64,000 nt of DNA from Larus michahellis. Its lineage: Eukaryota; Chordata; Aves; Charadriiformes; Laridae. Location of the stretch: assembly GCF_964199755.1 (NCBI RefSeq), contig NC_133897.1, positions 169,024,678 through 169,088,677 on the forward strand, read 5' to 3'. Position 1 is the stretch's first letter. Each line of letters starts with the position of its first letter. The notes under the pieces are model-generated. The model was given only the letters and a program-made list of their open reading frames with translations, was not told the DNA's origin and did no database searches. Below are positions 1-11,345 of this stretch, piece by piece. The translations under genes were made by a program, and so were the position numbers.

Positions 1-623
1 ACTTAACCATTTCATGGTCACTAAGCCCAAGACGGCCTCCGACCTCCACGTCCCCCACTAGCCCTTCTTTGTTTGTGAACAGTAGGTCTAGCAAGGCACC
101 TCCCCTGGTAGGCTCACCTACCATTTGTGTCAGGAAGTTATCCTCCATACACTCGAGGAACCTCCTAGCCTGCCTGCTCTCTGCTGTGTTATATTTCCAG
201 CAGATGTCTGGTAAGTTGAAGTCCCCAACTAGAACAAGGGCTGGCGTTTGCGAGACTGCAGCCAGCCGCTTATAGAATACCTCATCAACCTGCTCATCCT
301 GGTTGGGTGGTCTATAGCAGACTCCCAGCACAAAATCACCTTTGTTAGCCTTCCCTTTCACCCTTACCCATAAACACTCAACTTCTTCATCACTGGAGTC
401 TATCTCTATAGAGTCAAACAACTCCCTAATGTACAGAGCCACACACCCCCCCCTCCTTCCTTGCCTATTCCTTCTGAAGAGCTGATAGCCACTCATTGCA
501 GCATTCCAGTCATGACCATCATCCCACCACGTTTCCGTGATGGTGACTATGTCGCAGTTGTCCTGCTGCACAATGGCATATAGCTCATCCTGTTTGTTGC
601 CCCAAAATTCTTTTCCCCCTCTG
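1..623 (-). mobile_element. CR1 LINE, 5' part (endonuclease region), unit 1
   Basis: Reverse strand encodes the CR1 endonuclease segment, including the SDH motif at the very left edge and the TETWWDD and GDFNLPD motifs. It is homologous to the 5' end of the CR1 at 23097-26006; the rest lies left of the window. The right edge is set by the return of keratin 3' flank sequence (cacttcgaacc). Confidence 0.9.
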
Positions 624-1040
624 CACTTCGAACCAACCTTCTGGCACAAGCTCCCCATGGCAGCACACACTTCACCAACTCTCTTCCCCAATACGACCCC
701 CTGGCCACCACAACAGGTAGAATCACAACAAACTGAATCTTTGCATGAGGATCTGGACACCATCTACTTCCACCCAGTCTGCCCACACGGGCTCAGCTGG
801 AGCACCTTGTTCAGCACCATGTCCAGTCAGGGTTCCTGTATCTCCAAGCATGCAGTCTCCAACACTCCTCTGAAGAAATGGTTCCCCTTCTTAACCACCT
901 TCACACTGAAAAAGCCTTGCCTTCTCTTCCAAAGAAATGGCATGTCTTTTCATCTTTCTCCGTTCACACTTGCCCTGGCCATGGGCACCCTGAGAAGAGT
1001 CTCACTCCCCTGTCCTCATTCCCTCTTCTCATCGGTTCAC
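624..1040 (-). repeat. Keratin cassette 3' flank with ancient CR1 3' end
   Basis: The flank shared by every cassette (motif caagctccccatggcag near 649) leads into a diverged CR1 3' end on the minus strand, roughly 712-985. Because all cassettes share it, this CR1 predates their multiplication. No gene seen. Confidence 0.7.
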
Positions 1041-1605
1041 CTGGGATAGAGTTGACTTTCTCACTAGTAGCTGGTAGAGTGCTCTGTTTTGCATTTGGGA
1101 TGAGAATGCTGTTGACAGCCCACTACTGTTTTCAGTTCTCGCTAAGCACTCAAGGCCTTTTTTGCTCCTCGCACCGCCCCACCAGCAAGTATGCTCAGAG
1201 TGCACAAAATGCTGGGAGGAGACACGGCCGGGACAGTTGACCAGAACTCACCAAAGGGAGAGTGCATGCCGTAGTGACGTTATGCTCAATTCATAATGCT
1301 GGGGGAAGAAGAAAGGAGGAGGGGGCACTTTGGGAGTTATGACATTTGTCTTTCCAAGAAAACATCACGCATGATGAAGTCCTGCTTTCCTGCAGACGGC
1401 TGAATTCCTGCCTGCCCATGGGAGGTAGTGAAGCAATTCCTTGGTTTGCTTTGTTTGCATACACAGCTTTTGCTTTACTTATACCGCTCTTTTTCTCAAC
1501 GCACACATTTTTTCTCTTTTCCTCTTCTGATTCGCTTCCCTATGCCACCGTGGTGGAAATGAGCGAGTGGCTGTGTGGTCCTACTTGCCAGCTGGAGTTC
1601 ATCTC
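1041..1605 (+). mobile_element. ERVL-like solo LTR (fossil)
   Basis: Shows the avian ERVL LTR landmarks in order: gggatagagttgac near the 5' end, aaggccttttttgctcctc, a promoter-like middle, and gagcgagtggctg near the 3' end. No internal viral genes. Edges are approximate; it is old and shared with other cassettes. Confidence 0.75.
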
Positions 1606-2615
1606 CCATACATGCCATTCAGGATTCAGAGACATCGATGACACCTCCCTTTCAGGTCCTTGCCTCCTGGTTGATAAACCTCCCAGCTCGCTCAGCTTCT
1701 CCTCGGAGGAAGGGTGCTCCAGTCCCTTCAGCGCCTTTGTGGCTGTGCACTTGACTTGCTCCGCTATGTCCATGGCCTTCATAAACTCATAGAATCACTG
1801 GGGTTTGGGAAGACCCTTGAGATCATTGAATCCCACCCTTAATCTAACCCTACCAAGTCTACCACTAAAGTGTCCCTAAGTGCCAAGCCTACTGTCTTCT
1901 ACAGACCTCCAGTGATGGTGAGTCAACCATTTCCCTGGCCAGCCTCTTCCAGTGCTTCACAAGCGCTAGCGTTGCAAGGAATTGTTGTGACCCAAGTGCA
2001 GGACCCAGCACTCAGCCTTGTTGAACTTCATAACATTGGCCTCGGCCACTTGATCCGGCCTGTCCACATCCCTCTGTAGAACCATCCACCCTCAGGCACA
2101 TCAACAAACCCACCCAATATGGGTCACCAGCGAACTTAATGAGGGTGCACTCGATCCCGTCGTCCACATCGTTGATAAAGATATTAAACAGAAGTGGCCC
2201 CAATACTCAGCCTTGAGGAACACATCTTCTGACCAGCCACCACACTGAATTTAACTCCATTCACCAGAACTCTTTGGGCATGGCCACCCAAACGGTTTTT
2301 TAGGCAGTCAAGAGTATGCCCATCAGAGCCATGAGCAGGCACTTTCTGCAGCAGAATAATGTGAGAAACAGTGTCAAAGGCTTTAGTAAAGTCAGGCTTA
2401 ACAACATCCACAGCCCTGCCCTCATCCACCCGCTAAGCGGCTCTCCTTGTCAAAGGACGAGATCAGGTTAGGCCAGCAAGACTCTTCATAAAGCCACGCT
2501 GACTGGGCCTCATCACCTGGGTGTCCTGTATGTGCCATGTGATGGTACTCAATATGACCAGCTCCATAACATTTCAAAGAACCAAGGTGAAACAAAGAGG
2601 CCTTTCTCTCTTATA
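1606..2615 (-). mobile_element. Two CR1 LINE fragments (1606-1785; 1788-2615)
   Basis: The first piece encodes a C-terminal CR1 ORF2 remnant (EEKLSELG-like). A second CR1 starts with its 3' tail catagaatcactgg at 1791 and runs through RT remnants such as KPDFTKAFDTVSH (minus) to about 2615. Both are decayed. The tail lies directly against the first piece, which suggests insertion next to or into it. Confidence 0.85.
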
Positions 2616-2952
2616 CTTACCAACAAGAGGGGCACCAAGGCACCCACAAAACACACCCAACGGGAAAAGCCAGCCTCAAAGACAGCTGTAGTCAGCTGGG
2701 ATCAAGGCCGGGATGGAGCAAATGCAGGGGAAGGGGCAGCACCTCATGACTGCCACACCATCAAAGTGCACAACAGACAGGGCTGCGAGGAAACGGGGGC
2801 CCCTCTTCGCAACACACCCACAAACCACACCACACCAGTGCCACGGCATGACCTCACTGAACACACCCCACCTCCCCTATGCTTTAGTCCCGTCTTCTTT
2901 TCGACCTCACAAGCAACAACAAAACCAAGTCTTTGGCCTCTAATATTGGAAC
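2616..2952 (+). repeat. 5' flank of keratin cassette
   Basis: Conserved block (gaggggcaccaaggcaccca and onward) found upstream of most keratin genes here. No ORF on it looks real. It leads directly into the promoter. Confidence 0.7.
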
Positions 2953-3135
2953 TTGAAAGCTGCCGGCGGTGCCAACTGGACACGTCCTCAAGTGGAGGAC
3001 ACGAAAAGGGAGTGATGTGGGAAGGAAATGACACCCCACCTCATTACTCGCCAGGCTGTGGCATGCAAGAGCTGCTTCCTGCAGAAAACCATCATGCGCA
3101 AAGCCTGTCCCACCCCTCCACGACCAGCATAAAAG
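2953..3135 (+). promoter_or_regulatory. Promoter of keratin gene at 3427
   Basis: TATA element cataaaag at 3128-3135, preceded by a CACCC-type box (CCCACCCCTCC) and the conserved ggctgtggcatgcaagagc block. Transcription is expected to start near 3159, giving a first exon of about 40 nt that ends at 3198. Confidence 0.8.
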
Positions 3136-3198
3136 CCAGCCCAGCGCCTCTCTCCCTCACATACTTCTCCTCACGCCTTCTCCTCCACCCTCAATAAG

Positions 3199-3406
3199 GT
3201 GAGCCTCAACCCCCTGACCCTCCTTCTCCTCACCCACCTGGCCCCTCTCCTCCACCACGCTCTGCCCACAGCCCCAACAGCCCTCATTCCTCCCCACCAC
3301 CACACTCGCCACAACCCCACACCAGCCTCCACACTCCCCCACCCTCCTCCAACATCGACTCTCACACCCCCACCACCCTCACCTTTCTCAACACCCTCTC
3401 TTCCAG
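3199..3406 (+). other. 5' UTR intron, keratin gene at 3427
   Basis: Donor aag|gtgag at 3199 and acceptor ttccag ending at 3406; 208 bp, C-rich. The acceptor is 20 nt before the ATG. The position matches the single 5' UTR intron known in avian feather keratin genes. Confidence 0.85.
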
Positions 3407-3426
3407 GGAAACTCCACACCACACAC

Positions 3427-3741
3427 ATGGCCTGCAACGACCTCTGCAGCCCCTGCGGACCCACCCCGCTGGCTAACAGCTGCAACGAGCCCTGCGTCAG
3501 GCAGTGCGAGGCCTCCCGCGTCGTCATCCAGCCACCCACTGTGGTGGTCACCCTGCCAGGACCCATCCTCAGCTCCTTCCCCCAGAGCACTGCCGTCGGA
3601 TCCTCTGCATCCGCTGCCGTGGGCAACGAACTCAGCGCCCAGGGAGTGCCCGTCTCCTCCGGCGGCTTCGGCTATGGCTACGGCTTTGGCTTGGGAGGCC
3701 TTGGCTGCTACGGTGGCAGAAGAGGCTGCTACCCCTGCTAA
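3427..3741 (+). CDS. Feather beta-keratin (corneous beta-protein), 104 aa
   Basis: Structural protein of feather cells; the family assembles into beta-sheet filaments cross-linked by disulfides in the cytoplasm of cornifying cells. Residues 1-30 hold six cysteines (3, 7, 10, 19, 23, 27). Residues 31-65 are the conserved beta core ([20 protein letters not shown]). The tail from 79 on is Gly/Tyr-rich ([11 protein letters not shown]) and ends with Cys 94, 101 and 104 in [12 protein letters not shown]. Chicken feather keratins are a few residues shorter, mainly in the tail. The start chosen is the ATG 20 nt after the splice acceptor; the frame stays open upstream only because the intron is C-rich and lacks stops. 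First gene of unit 1. Subtype not assigned. Confidence 0.95.
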   Translation: MACNDLCSPCGPTPLANSCNEPCVRQCEASRVVIQPPTVVVTLPGPILSSFPQSTAVGSSASAAVGNELSAQGVPVSSGGFGYGYGFGLGGLGCYGGRRGCYPC

Positions 3742-4174
3742 GGGCCATCGCCACCACCCCTGACACCAACCATGGCAAACTTGAACCAACAGCATAGACG
3801 GAGGACACACCTCCGGGCCCTTCCTAGCACACAGACCTGCTGGCCACGGATCATGCTCTCAAGGCACCAAGGAAACAGGGAAAGGCCAGCACCAACTGCC
3901 TGGAACCACAGCCCATGCACTTCCTCCTCTTCTCCCACTTCCTTCTTTGCATCTCCCCTTCTTCTCTGTCCACTACTCTCCGCTGAAACCACTCACGGAC
4001 AAGCCAAAGCCCGCCAATGATCTCCACTATGCCACTCCCACTGCGGGCCAAGAAGACCTCGGTGCTTCGGCAAGATCTACTGCACTCAAGGGACTTCGCC
4101 TGATGCTTGCCCTACTAACACCTCAGACCATCTCCCTTCCCCTTAGCACCTCTGCCTTTGCAATCTTTTCCCTC

Positions 4175-4180
4175 AATAAA
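4175..4180 (+). terminator. Polyadenylation signal, keratin gene at 3427
   Basis: AATAAA about 434 nt after the stop codon, in the conserved context cctcaataaagttct. Cleavage is expected 15-20 nt further on. Confidence 0.8.
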
Positions 4181-4195
4181 GTTCTCTTGCATCGC

Positions 4196-4471
4196 AGCCT
4201 AAGACGCCTCCACTTCCTTTCTTCTCACAAGGTTCTTCCAACCTCACCCAACACAAGGCCAGGGCTACAGAGACCATTAGGGTGCCTGGAAAAGGGCTAC
4301 AGGATCTCTCTTAGGAAGTATGTCCCCAGCAAATAAAAACAGCACAGGGCAGAACAGGGGAGCTTCCAGAACCTCACGCAAGACCTTCACTTGACCAAAC
4401 AAAGCTTGGACATGTTAATGCACTTCCTCCCAAGACTCTCACACAAGCTCCCCATGGCAGCGTGCACTTCA
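4196..4471 (+). repeat. Proximal 3' flank of first cassette
   Basis: Shared post-gene flank (cttccagaacctcac and onward), interrupted at 4472 by a CR1. No gene seen. Confidence 0.6.
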
Positions 4472-5132
4472 CAGAATCACAGAATCACAGAAACTTCAGA
4501 GTTGGAAGGGACCTCTAGAGATCATCTAGTCCAACTCCCCTGCTAAAGCAGGATTGCCTAGAGCACATTACTCAGGACTGCATCCAGGCGAGTCTTGAAA
4601 ATCTCCAGAGAAGGGGACTCCACACCCTCCCTGGGCAGCCTGTTCCAGTGCTCTGTCACCCTCACTGTAAAGAAGTTTTTCCCTGTATTTGAATGGAACT
4701 TCCTATGTTCTAACTTGTGCCCGTTGCCCCTCGTCCTGTCACTGGGAACCAATGAAAAGAGTCTGGCACCATCCTCCTTCAACCCACCCTTTAGATACTT
4801 ATATGCCATAATAAGGTCTTCCCTCGGCCTTCTCTCCTCCTGGCTAAAGAGTCCCAGCTCTCTCAGCCTTTCCTCGTAAGGGAGATGCTCCAGTCCCTCA
4901 ATCATCTTAGTTGCCCTACGCTCAACCCGCTCCAGTACTTCCCTGTCTCTCTTGAACTGGGGAGCCCAAAACTGGATGCAGTATTCCAGTTGTGGCCTCA
5001 GCAGTGCAGAGTAGAGGGGGAGAATGACCTCCTTTGACCTACTGGCCACACTCTTCCCTATGCAGCCCAGGATTCCCTTGGCCTTTTTGGCAACAAGGGC
5101 ACATTGTTGGCTCATGGATAATTTCTTGTCTA
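4472..5132 (-). mobile_element. 5'-truncated CR1 LINE with 7-bp direct repeats
   Basis: Begins at its 3' end with the octamer-like tail cagaatcacagaatcacag, and encodes the last 185 residues of ORF2 (minus, 4558-5115). The sequence cacttca occurs immediately before (4465-4471) and after (5133-5139). Other cassettes carry the uninterrupted site, so this is a clean insertion specific to the first cassette of each unit. Confidence 0.9.
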
Positions 5133-5139
5133 CACTTCA

Positions 5140-5562
5140 ACAGCTCTCCTCCCCAGCATGACACCGTGGCCAGCACAGCAGGCAGAATCACAGCAAACAC
5201 AATCATTGACTGCACAAGAACCCTCTGGAGATCATCTGCTTCAACACAGACTTCTAAAACGGGGTCATCTCGAGGAGGCTCTCCACGACCATGTCAAGTC
5301 AGCTTTTCAGTATCTCCAAGGATGGAGTCTCCAAAACCTCCCTGCACACCCAACTCCACTATTTGACCACCCTCCCACTGAAAAAGCCTTGCCTTCTCTT
5401 CCAAGGAAATGGCACGTCTTTTCAGCTCTTGCTCTACCTATTAAACTGTCTTTATCTCAACCCATGTCTCTTTTCACTTTTATACTTCTGATTCTCTTTC
5501 CCATCCTGCCATGGCAGGAGTTAGCACGCGGCTGCGGGATCCTAGTTGCTGGCTGGGGTTAT
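5140..5562. repeat. 3' flank: ancient CR1 3' end plus LTR remnant
   Basis: 5185-5440 is the ancient CR1 3' end (minus) common to all cassettes. 5441-5562 is only the 3' portion of the ERVL-like LTR (attaaactgtctttatctca, gctggctggggttatg). A CR1 tail-like stretch (ggaatcatagaatgg) follows. Confidence 0.65.
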
Positions 5563-5591
5563 GGAATCATAGAATGGTTTACATTAGTAGG

Positions 5592-8500
5592 GACAGAATC
5601 CCAGAATCCCAGAATCCCAGAATGACAGGGGTTGGAAGGGACCTCTGGAGATCATCTAGTCCAACCCCCCTGCCAAAGCAGGGTCACTTGGAGCAGGTGG
5701 CACAGGAACACATCCAGGTGGGGTTTGAATGTCTCCAGAGATGGAGATGCCACACTGTCTCTGGGCACTCTCTTCCAGTGCTCTGCCACCCTCAAAGGCA
5801 AGAAGTTCCTCCTCATGTTTAGATGGCACTTCCTATGTTCAAGTTTGTGTATATTACCTGATCCTTACAGATCATCTAATTCCAACCCCCTGCCATGGGC
5901 AGGGACACCGCCCACCAGACCAGGTTGCTCAAAGCCCCACCCAGCCTGGCCTTGAACACCTCCAGGGATGGGGCCTTCGCAGCTGCCCTGTGCAACGTGT
6001 TCCAGTGTCTCACCACCCTCAGAGGGAAAAATGTATTTCTCATATCTCATTTCAATCTACCTGCATCCCGTGTGAAGCCATTACCCCTCCTCCTATCACT
6101 ACGTGCCCTTGTAAAAAGTTCCTCTCCAACTTTCATGGAGGCACCATTCAGACATTGGAAAGCTGCTATAAGGTCTCCCTGGTGTCTTCTCTCCTCCAGG
6201 CTGAACAACCCCAACTCTCTCAGCCTGTCCTCACAGCAGAGGGGCTCCAGCCCCCTCATCGTCTTCGTGGCCCTCCTCTGGCCCTCCTCCAACAGGGCCA
6301 TGTCCTTCTTCTGTTGGGAACTCCACAGCTGGACGCAGTACTCCAGGTGGGGTCTCACGAGAGAAGAGCAGAGGGGCAGAGTCACCTCCCTCCACCTGCT
6401 GGTCCTGCTTCTTTGGACGCAGCCCATTATGCCGTTGGATTGCTGGCCTTCCAGCGCACACTGCCCGCTCATCTTGAGCTTCTCATCCACCAGCACCCCC
6501 AAGTCCCTCTCCTCAGGCCTCTTCTCAAGCCATTCTCTGCCCAACCTGAATTTGGGATTGGGATTGCCGTGACCCACGTGCATGACCTTGCGCTTGGCCT
6601 GCTTGAACTTCACGAGGTTTACATGGGCCCTCCTGCCAGGCCTCTCCAGGTCCTTCTGGATGGCATCCCTTCCCTCCAGCATGTCAACCGCACCACACAC
6701 CTTGGTCTCATCGGCAAACTTGCTGAGGGTGCACTCAATCATAGAATCATAGAATTGCTGAGGTTGGAAGGGACCTTTAAGATCATCAAGTCCAACCTTT
6801 AACCTACCCTGACAAAAGCCACTTCTAAACCATGTCCCTAAGTGCCCCATCTACCCTTTTTTTAAACACCTCCAGGGATGGTGAATCCACCACCTCCCTG
6901 GGCAGCCTATTCCAATGTTTAATAACCCTTTCAGTGAAAAAGTGTTTCCTAATATCCAATCTAAACCTCCCCTGACATAACTTGAACCCGTTTCGTCCTA
7001 TCACTTGTCACCAGGGAGAAGAGGTCAGCCCCCATCTCTCTACAACCTCCTTTCAGGTAGTTGTAGAGGCTGATAAGGTCTCCCCTCAGCCTCCTCTTCT
7101 CCAGGCTAAACAACCCCAGCTCCCTCTGTCGTTCTTCATAAGGTTTGTCCTCCAGACCCCTCACCAGCTTTGTAGCCCTTCTCTGGACACCCTCCAACAC
7201 CTCAATGTCCCTCTTGTAGCGAGGGGCCCAAAACTGAACGCAGTACTCGAGGTGGGGCCTCACCAGTGCCGAGTACAGGGGGGATGATCACTTCCCTAGT
7301 CCGGCTCACCACACTATTCCTGATACAGGCTAGGATGCTGTTGGCCTTCTTGGCCACCTGGCCACACTGCTGGCTCATATTCAGTCGGCTGTCCACCAAC
7401 ATCCCCAGGTCCTTTTCTGCCGGGCTGCTTTCAAGCCACTCTGCCCCAATCCTGTAGCGCTGCATGGGGTTGTTGTGACGTAAGTGCAGGACCCGGCACT
7501 TGGCCTTGTTGAACCTCATACCACTGGTCTCAGCCCATCGGTCCAGCCTGTCCAGATCCCTCTGCAGAGCCAACCTACCCTCAAGCAGATCAACACGCCC
7601 GCCCAGTTTAGTGTCATCTGCGAACTTACTGAGTGTGCATTCGATCCCTTCATCCAGACCATTGATAAAGATATTAAAGAGAACCGGCCGCAGCACCGAG
7701 CCCTGGGGGACACCACATGTGACCGGACACCAACTGGATTGAACTCCATTTACCACCACTCTCTGGGCACGGCCATCCAGACAGTTTTTTACCCAGCAAA
7801 GAGTACACCTGTCCGGGCCACGAGCAGCCAGTTTCTCCAGGAGAATGCTGTGGGAAACAGTGTCAAGCGCTTTGCAAAAATCCAAGTAGATAACATCCAC
7901 AGCGTTTCCCTCATCCACTAAGTGGGTCACCTTGTCATAGAAGGATATTAGGTTTCATAGGCATCACCTGCCCTTCACAAACCCATGCTGACTGGGCCTG
8001 ATCACCCTGTTCTCCTACATGTGCCGTGTAATGGCACCGAGGAGGATCTGTTCCATGACCTTCCCAGGCACCGAGGTCACACTGACCGGCCTGTAGTTCC
8101 CCAGATCCTCCTTCCGGCCCTTCTTGTGGATGGCTGTCACATTGCTGACCTCCCCGGTTCTCCAGGACTGCTCATAAATGATGCAAAGTGGCCTGGCGAG
8201 CTCTTCCGCCAGCTCTTTCGTACTGTCCATGGCACCGACAAAGACGTTAAACAGCACCGCTCCCAGTACCGACTCCTGAGGAACGTCACTCCTCACTGCT
8301 CACCACTTGGACATCAAACCCTTAATCAAAAGCCTTTGAGTGCGGCCATCCATCCAGTTCCTTATCCTCCGAGTGCTCCATTGGTCAAATCCATGTCACT
8401 CCAATTTCGGGACCAGCATGTTGTGTGGGACAGTGTCAGACGCTTTGCACATGTCCAGGTACATGACGTCTTTTGCTCTTCCCTTATCCACCAACACTGT

Positions 8501-8845
8501 AACCCTGTCAGAGAACACCACCAAATTTGTCAGGCTTGACTTGCCCTTGCTGAAGCCATGTTGACTGTCACCGATCACCTCCAAATTTTCCATGTGACTT
8601 AGCAGAGTTTCCAGGAGGATCTGCTCCATGATCCTGCTGGGCACAGATGTAAAACTGACCGGCCCGTAAATCCCCGCATCTTCCTTGTTTCTTTTTTGAA
8701 AGATGGGTGTCATGGTACCCCTTTTCCAAACAGTGGGAACTTCATCCACAGCCTTTCCCTCATCCATCCACTCAGAGGGTCCCCTTGACAAAGAAGGAGA
8801 TCAGAGTGGTCAGGCAGGACCTGCCCCTCATAAATCCATGCCAAC
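5592..8845 (-). mobile_element. Run of four CR1 LINE fragments
   Basis: About 5592-5862 is a CR1 3' end starting with repeated agaatccc. About 5863-6740 is a different, older CR1 subfamily (ORF2 C-terminal half). 6741-8240 starts with the tail atagaatcatagaattgctg and encodes RT motifs [18 protein letters not shown] and FADDTKLGG (minus). About 8241-8845 is another RT piece (YLDMCKASDT, DVPQESVLG) that lacks its 3' half. All are broken by stops or frameshifts. The tail-to-body junctions show successive insertions. Confidence 0.85.
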
Positions 8846-8927
8846 CTCTCATACGGTTTGTCTGCGTCTGCTGAATGCCTTGAAAAATGCCAATAAAACC
8901 AAGTCTTTGGCCTCTAAGACTGGCAAT

Positions 8928-9111
8928 TAAAAGCTTCCACCAGGGGCCAACTGGACACGTCCTCAAGACGGGGCCATGAAAATGGAGAATTAGGGAAAAG
9001 AAAAGACACCCCACCTCATGACTCACCAGGCTGTGGCATGCAAGAGTTGCTTGCTGAAAAAACACTCTCATGCGCAAAGCCTGTCCCGCTCCCCCACGAC
9101 CAGCATAAAAG
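8928..9111 (+). promoter_or_regulatory. Promoter of keratin gene at 9404
   Basis: cataaaag at 9104-9111. The upstream box reads CCCGCTCCCCC, a form shared only with the genes at 34793 and 60292. The gcatgcaagag block is present. The preceding 8846-8927 is a short remnant of the cassette 5' flank. Confidence 0.8.
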
Positions 9112-9174
9112 GCGGCCCAGCGCCTCTCTTCCTCACACACTTCTCCTCACGCCTTATCCTCCACCATCAACAAG

Positions 9175-9383
9175 GTGAGTCTCAACCCCATGACCCTCCC
9201 TCTTCTCAACCACCTGGCCCCTCTCCTCCACCACGCTCTGCCCACAGCCTCAACAGCCCTCACGCCTCCCCACTGCCACGCACCCCACAGCCCCACAACA
9301 GCCCTCCACACTCCCTCGCCCTCCTCCAACACTGACCCTCACACCCCCACCACCATCACCTTTCTCAAAACCCTCTCTTCCAG
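9175..9383 (+). other. 5' UTR intron, keratin gene at 9404
   Basis: caag|gtgagt donor at 9175 and ttccag acceptor ending at 9383; 209 bp. Confidence 0.85.
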
Positions 9384-9403
9384 GGAAACTCCACACCACA
9401 CAC

Positions 9404-9718
9404 ATGGCCTGCAACGACCTCTGCCGCCCCTGTGGGCCCACCCCGCTGGCTAACAGCTGCAATGAGCCCTGTGTCAGGCAGTGTGAGGCCTCCCGCATCG
9501 TCATCCAGCCCCCCACTGTAGTGGTCACCCTGCCAGGACCCATTCTCACCTCCTTCCCCCAGAGCACTGCCGTCGGATCCTCTGCATCCGCTGCCGTGGG
9601 CAACGAACTCAGCGCCCAGGGAGTGCCCGTCTCCTCCAGCGGCTTCAGCTTCGGCTACGGCTATGTCTTGGGAGGCCTTGGCTGCTACGGTGGCAGAAGA
9701 GGCTGCTACCCTTGCTAA
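9404..9718 (+). CDS. Feather beta-keratin, 104 aa
   Basis: Second gene of unit 1. It has the nine-cysteine pattern of the gene at 3427, but Arg8 (CRPC), Ile32 and Ser79/Ser82 in the tail ([13 protein letters not shown]). Val88 replaces a glycine in the Gly-rich tail, a change seen in no other copy here. The core reads [20 protein letters not shown]. The ATG lies 20 nt after the acceptor. Upstream is the CR1 run; downstream come a CR1/LTR flank and then a gene-less promoter relic. Its position counterparts are 34793 and 60292. Confidence 0.95.
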   Translation: MACNDLCRPCGPTPLANSCNEPCVRQCEASRIVIQPPTVVVTLPGPILTSFPQSTAVGSSASAAVGNELSAQGVPVSSSGFSFGYGYVLGGLGCYGGRRGCYPC

Positions 9719-10159
9719 GGGCCCTCACCACCACCCCTGACAACAACCACCCACACCATGGAAGCCACGGCATGGATTGAGGAGGCAGCTCAAGCATGTT
9801 CTGGCACATGGCTTCACCATCCACAGCTCCTCCTCTCAGGGCACCAAGCAAGGAAGCAGGGAAGGGGCCAACCCAGACTGTCTGCAACCATGGCCCATGT
9901 ACCTCCTCCTCTTCTAACACTTCCTTCTTTCCATCGCCCCTTCTGCTACGTTCACGACTCTCCGCTGCAAGCACTTGCTGTAGAGGCAAATACCACACGG
10001 GACCTCCAGGGTGCTGCTCCTACTGCAGGCCAGGAAGACCTTGATGCTCTGGCAAGACCTAGAACACACAGGGGACCTTGGATGATGGTCACCCTACCTG
10101 CAACTCAGACGGTCTCTCTCGCACTTAGCGCTTCTACCTTTGAACTTCTCTCTTCCCTC

Positions 10160-10165
10160 AATAAA
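10160..10165 (+). terminator. Polyadenylation signal, keratin gene at 9404
   Basis: AATAAA about 442 nt after the stop, in ccctcaataaagttct. Confidence 0.8.
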
Positions 10166-10184
10166 GTTCTTCTGCATCCCAGCC

Positions 10185-10797
10185 TAAGACGCCTCCTCTT
10201 CCTTTCTTCTCACAAAGTTCTTCCAACCTCACCCAACACAAAGGCAGGGCTACAGTGCCCATCGGGGTGGGTGCAAGAGGGCCACCGGACCGGTCTTAGG
10301 AACTATGGCCCCAGCAACAGCAACTGCACAACAGAGGGGGCTTCCAGAACCTCACACAAGCCCTTCACTTAACAAAAGAAAGCCTTGGACAACCTCACGC
10401 ACTTCTACTCATGCCTCCAATGAAAGCTCCTCATGGCAGCACGCACTTCACCAGCTCTCTTCCCCAGCATGACCCTCTGGCCAACACAGCAGGCAGAGTC
10501 ACAGAAAACAGAATCCTTGACTGCACAAGGAACCTCTGGAGATAACCTCATTACACCCGACCTTCTCAAACGTGGTCAGATTGAGCACGCTGTTCAGCAC
10601 CAGATCCAGTCAGCTCTTCAGTTTCTACATGATGGAGACTCCAACACCTCTCTGCGCAACCGCTTCCACTTTTGGACCACCCTCCCACTGAAAAAGCCTT
10701 GCCTTCTCTTCAAAGGAAATGGCACGTCTTTTCAGCTTTCTCCATTCACCCTTGCCCTGTCTGACTCCCCTCTCCTCATTCCCTCCTGACATGGCTG
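10185..10797 (-). repeat. 3' flank with ancient CR1 3' end
   Basis: The flank continues uninterrupted here: cacttcaccagctctcttcc is intact where the first cassette has a CR1. The ancient CR1 end occupies about 10492-10762. Confidence 0.7.
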
Positions 10798-11345
10798 CAG
10801 CTGGGATAGAGTTGACTTGCTCAGCAGCTGGTAGAGTGCTAGGTTTTGCGTTTGCGATGAGAATGGCATTGAGAGCCCACTAATGGTTTTTGGTTGTTGC
10901 TAAGCTCTCAAGGCCTTTTCTGCTCTTCACACCACCCCCCACCAAGTAGGCTGGACGTACAGAAAAAGCTGGGAGGTGAGGCGGCCGGTACAGCTGACCC
11001 CAGCTGACCAAAGGCATAGTCCATGCCACATGAGAGCACAGTGAGGGAAGAAAGAAGCGGGGAATGTTCAGAGTTATGGCATTTGTCTTCCAAGTAACCG
11101 TTATGTCTCATGGAGCCCTTCTTTCCTGGAGACGGCTGAACGCCTGCCTGCCTTGGGAAGTAGTGAAGGAACTCCTTCTTTTGCTTTGCTTGCTTGTGCA
11201 TCTTTTGCTTTACTTATTAAACTGACATCTCAACGCACACATTTTTTCACTTTTCCTCTTCGGATTCTCTTTCCCAGCCTGTTGTAGTGGGGAGTGTGCA
11301 AGTGGCTGCATGGTTCAGATTGCTGGCTGGCGTTAAACCAAGACA
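10798..11345 (+). mobile_element. ERVL-like solo LTR (fossil)
   Basis: Same LTR family and orientation as at 1041 (gctgggatagagttgac; aaggccttttctgctcttc; attaaactgacatctcaacg). No internal genes. It is flanked on the right by the same CR1 piece as in other cassettes, so it was present before cassette duplication. Confidence 0.75.

Noticed and set aside
3199-3741. Longer keratin frame starting at 3199 (similar at 28637, 39644 and 60121)
   Set aside because: The extra N-terminal part is the 5' UTR intron, bounded by gtgag and ttccag. It is C-rich with few stops, and the extension is not open in all copies.
5592-5625. Repeated agaatccc units that look like a microsatellite or CRISPR
   Set aside because: They are the terminal octamer-like repeats of a CR1 3' end; no spacers and a eukaryotic context.
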